In this document: piece by piece, positions 61,747 through 64,000 of the stretch
How positions within the stretch are numbered: position 1 is the first letter of the stretch
How the letters are laid out: each line of letters opens with the position of its first letter
Source of the DNA: Microbulbifer sp. TB1203
GTDB lineage: Bacteria > Pseudomonadota > Gammaproteobacteria > Pseudomonadales > Cellvibrionaceae
Reading direction: 5' to 3'
NCBI RefSeq assembly: GCF_030997045.1
Contig: NZ_CP116899.1
Location: 1,240,001-1,304,000, forward strand
Length of the DNA stretch: 64,000 bases
Translations under genes and position numbers: made by a program
Notes under the pieces: generated by a model
Databases searched by the model: none
Seen by the model: only the letters and a program-made list of their open reading frames with translations
What the model was told of the DNA's origin: nothing

Positions 61747-64000
61747 ATGAATACGCGCAAATGCGTCAATAGGTTCCACACCGCCCTGGCTGCAGCGGTA
61801 GCCCTGCTACTGGCTGCCGGCGGCCTAGCCTGGCTGCTGGGCGCATCCCCCTCGCCGGCGTGGGCTGCCGCCGTGGCACTGATGCTCGTCGTGGCGGCGA
61901 TGGAAAGCCTGCGCGCCCTGCTGCACCGCCGGGCAGGGGTGGACCTGCTGGCACTGCTGACCATGGCCGGGGCACTGGCCCTGGAGCAGTATCTCGCCGG
62001 CGCCATCATCGCCTTTATGTTTGCCGGCGGCCGCTCCCTCGAGGAGTTTGCCAGCGGACGGGCGCGCAGGGAGCTGTCGGCATTGCTCGAGCGCAATCCT
62101 CGCGTGGCCCACCGCCACGGCGAATCCGGCATAGAGGAGGTTGCGGTGGAGGCCGTGTGTCCGGGGGATCTGCTGCTGGTCAAACCCGGAGAGGCGATCC
62201 CCGTCGACGCACTGCTGTTGTCCGAATCGGCTCAACTCGACGAGTCAGCCCTGACGGGGGAGTCGCTACCGCGGCGGTGCGACCAGGGCGAACAGCTGTT
62301 GAGCGGTGTCGTCAACGCCGGTGGGCCGCTGGAGCTGAAAGCGCTGAAAACTTCGGCCGACAGCACCTATGCCGGCATAGTGCGCATGGTGGAGGAAGCC
62401 CAGGCCGGCAGGGCTCCCTTCACCCGCCTGGCCGATCGCTACGCGTTGTATTTTATCCCCGCGGCACTGACCGTCGCCGGGATAGCCTGGCTGTTATCCG
62501 GTGACCCGGTGCGCGGGCTGGCGGTGTTGGTAGTAGCCACCCCCTGCCCGCTGATCCTGGCCGCGCCGGTGGCGATCATCGCCGCCATATCGCAAGCGGC
62601 CAGGCGCGGCATCCTGATCAAGAACGGCGCCGCCCTGGAACAATTGGCGAACATAGAAACCCTGCTGTTCGACAAGACAGGAACCCTCACCACGGGGCGC
62701 TCCCAATTGGTGGCTATCGACACAACACAGGGTTTCAATCCGGATGAGCTACTACGCCTGGCGGCGTCGCTGGACCAGGTGTCGCAGCACGTCACCGCGG
62801 AGACCTTGGTTGCCGAGGCCCGGCAGCGCAGTCTCGCCCTCAGCCTCCCCGAGCAGGTGCGGGAACAACCCGGCGAGGGGCTGCGCGGGCGGGTGGAGGG
62901 ATACGAGGTAGCGGTCGGCAGCCTTGCCCTGGTGTTGAACGACGCCGCTCCGGATGCCTGGGCCAGGGCCGAGTTGCAGCGCATGGCACTGAGCGGCCTG
63001 TCCGCCGCCTTTGTCGGCATCGACGGCCGGCTCGCCGGTGCTCTGCTGCTGGCCGACCAGATTCGCTTGGAAACTCCGCGCGCACTGCGTGAGCTGCACC
63101 GGGCCGGTATCCGCCGCACTGTGATGCTGAGCGGCGACCGCCAGGATGTTGCCGAAACCGTTGCCGTTGCAATGGGGTTCGACTCGGTACTAGCCGAGCG
63201 CTCGCCAGCGGACAAGGTCGCCACAGTCACCGCCGAATGCCAGCGCACGACCACCGCAATGGTGGGCGACGGAGTTAACGACGCCCCCGCACTGGCCGCC
63301 GCCGATGTGGGTATCGCCATGGGCGCGCGCGGGGCCGGAGCCTCTTCCGAGGCGGCCGATGTGGTGTTGCTGGTGGACCGCCTCGACCGTCTGCCGGAGG
63401 GGCTGTATATCGCCCGCCGCGGCCGGCGCATCGCCCTGCAGAGCGTCGCATTTGGCATGGGACTGTCGGGAGTGGCCATGCTGTTCGCCGCATTCGGCTT
63501 TCTGCCGCCGGTGGCCGGGGCGCTATTGCAGGAGGGAATTGATGTAGCGGTGATTCTCAATGCGTTGCGGGCCCTGCGCGCGGACCCGGAGCGACGTGCC
63601 GAGCCGCGCCTGCCGCCGGAGTTTGTCGATCACCTGCGCACGCAGCACCTCCAACTGCGACCGGTACTGGACCGCATGGAGGCGGCGGCGAGCGCGCTCA
63701 ACAGCGGGTTGCCCGCAAATTTTCAGGCCGAGCTGACGTCGGTGGCCGAAATGATACGGGAGGAACTGCTACCTCACGAGCACGAGGACGAGGAACAGCT
63801 CTATCCAATGCTCGCCGGAATGGTTCGCGGATTCGACCCCATGGCGGCCATGAGCCATACACATCGTGAGATTTTCCGCCTCGCCCGCCGCTACGACCAG
63901 TTGACGGCAGAACTCGCGGGCGACAGGCCCGGTGACTTCCAGCTACAGGAACTCAGGCGGCTCCTATTCAGCCTCGTCGCCATCTTGCGGCTGCATTTTG
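61747..64000 (+). CDS. P1B-5-type metal ATPase with C-terminal hemerythrin domain (3' end outside window)
   Basis: An open frame of 751 codons runs to the window end. There is no N-terminal Cys-rich metal domain. Segments lead to LTGES (169-173), the metal-site motif TPCP in segment 4 (265-268), phosphorylation site DKTGTLT (309-315) and GDGVNDAP (about 505). The TPC motif is that of P1B-5 pumps. From about residue 624 a hemerythrin-like region follows: DHLRTQHLQLRPVL, LPHEHEDEEQLYP and SHTHREIF. P1B-5 proteins with such a tail (Nia of Sinorhizobium) export nickel and iron. That substrate is inferred here. The start ATG lacks a clear ribosome site. Confidence 0.88.
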   Translation, partial: MNTRKCVNRFHTALAAAVALLLAAGGLAWLLGASPSPAWAAAVALMLVVAAMESLRALLHRRAGVDLLALLTMAGALALEQYLAGAIIAFMFAGGRSLEEFASGRARRELSALLERNPRVAHRHGESGIEEVAVEAVCPGDLLLVKPGEAIPVDALLLSESAQLDESALTGESLPRRCDQGEQLLSGVVNAGGPLELKALKTSADSTYAGIVRMVEEAQAGRAPFTRLADRYALYFIPAALTVAGIAWLLSGDPVRGLAVLVVATPCPLILAAPVAIIAAISQAARRGILIKNGAALEQLANIETLLFDKTGTLTTGRSQLVAIDTTQGFNPDELLRLAASLDQVSQHVTAETLVAEARQRSLALSLPEQVREQPGEGLRGRVEGYEVAVGSLALVLNDAAPDAWARAELQRMALSGLSAAFVGIDGRLAGALLLADQIRLETPRALRELHRAGIRRTVMLSGDRQDVAETVAVAMGFDSVLAERSPADKVATVTAECQRTTTAMVGDGVNDAPALAAADVGIAMGARGAGASSEAADVVLLVDRLDRLPEGLYIARRGRRIALQSVAFGMGLSGVAMLFAAFGFLPPVAGALLQEGIDVAVILNALRALRADPERRAEPRLPPEFVDHLRTQHLQLRPVLDRMEAAASALNSGLPANFQAELTSVAEMIREELLPHEHEDEEQLYPMLAGMVRGFDPMAAMSHTHREIFRLARRYDQLTAELAGDRPGDFQLQELRRLLFSLVAILRLHF

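Noticed and set aside
1..64000. CRISPR arrays and rRNA/tRNA genes
   Set aside because: No regularly spaced direct repeats and no tRNA-like T-arm with a matching cloverleaf were seen; no rRNA sequence was recognised.

Overview
The window is GC-rich, densely packed DNA from a Gram-negative bacterium, most likely a marine or halotolerant gammaproteobacterium. The evidence is the porins and lipoprotein-type genes, the narXL/narGHJI/narK arrangement like that of Pseudomonas and Marinobacter, the UbiTUV genes for oxygen-independent ubiquinone synthesis, and short palindromic repeats of a kind common in this class. The genus cannot be fixed from the sequence alone.

Region 1 (1-23360) is an anaerobic nitrate respiration island. 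A truncated NarX-type sensor kinase on the minus strand faces narGHJI, a parvulin-type prolyl isomerase, a DGC-domain zinc protein and ubiT-ubiU-ubiV. A convergent minus-strand pair follows: a NarK nitrate/nitrite transporter and a PP2C phosphatase/protein kinase fusion. Divergent from it are a second NarK-like transporter, an outer-membrane beta-barrel and a molybdenum block (moaA, a mobA remnant, moaB, moaC, moaD, moaE, modA, modB, modC). Together these supply nitrate uptake, the reductase, its molybdenum cofactor and its quinone.

Region 2 (23600-37220) is a group 3b-like NAD(P)-linked [NiFe] hydrogenase locus. It holds a HupE/UreJ nickel permease, a P2-type cation ATPase, then the beta subunit, a cyclic-nucleotide-binding protein, the gamma, delta and alpha subunits, the maturation protease and hypA-hypF-hypC-hypD-hypE. 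HypA lacks its zinc-binding loop and no hypB is present.

Region 3 (37220-48650) is mixed. It has a low-GC gene-poor stretch with a nested palindromic mobile repeat, a broken MltF-like transglycosylase, an NhaC antiporter, arginine deiminase with its antiporter, a porin and a membrane alpha/beta hydrolase.

Region 4 (48860-53511) has a tyrosine recombinase, an ArsR/SRPBCC/DoxX set and a secreted mono-haem protein.

Region 5 (53715-61140) opens with a decayed, inverted second copy of the hydrogenase locus. It lies next to an intact GNAT acetyltransferase whose 5' end also survives as a stub beside the intact hydrogenase. An acetyl-CoA-synthetase-like ligase, E1 alpha, E1 beta and E2 of a 2-oxoacid dehydrogenase and an acyl carrier protein follow.

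Region 6 (61141-64000) has a cNMP-binding protein and a P1B-5-type metal ATPase with a C-terminal hemerythrin domain, cut by the window end.

The strongest unusual signal is the pair of inverted loci at 27 kb and 54 kb that have decayed reciprocally: hydrogenase kept and acetyltransferase lost at one, the reverse at the other. A family of GTAGGATGGGCA hairpin repeats (three copies, one inside a larger inverted-repeat element with a 12-bp direct repeat) is the second.
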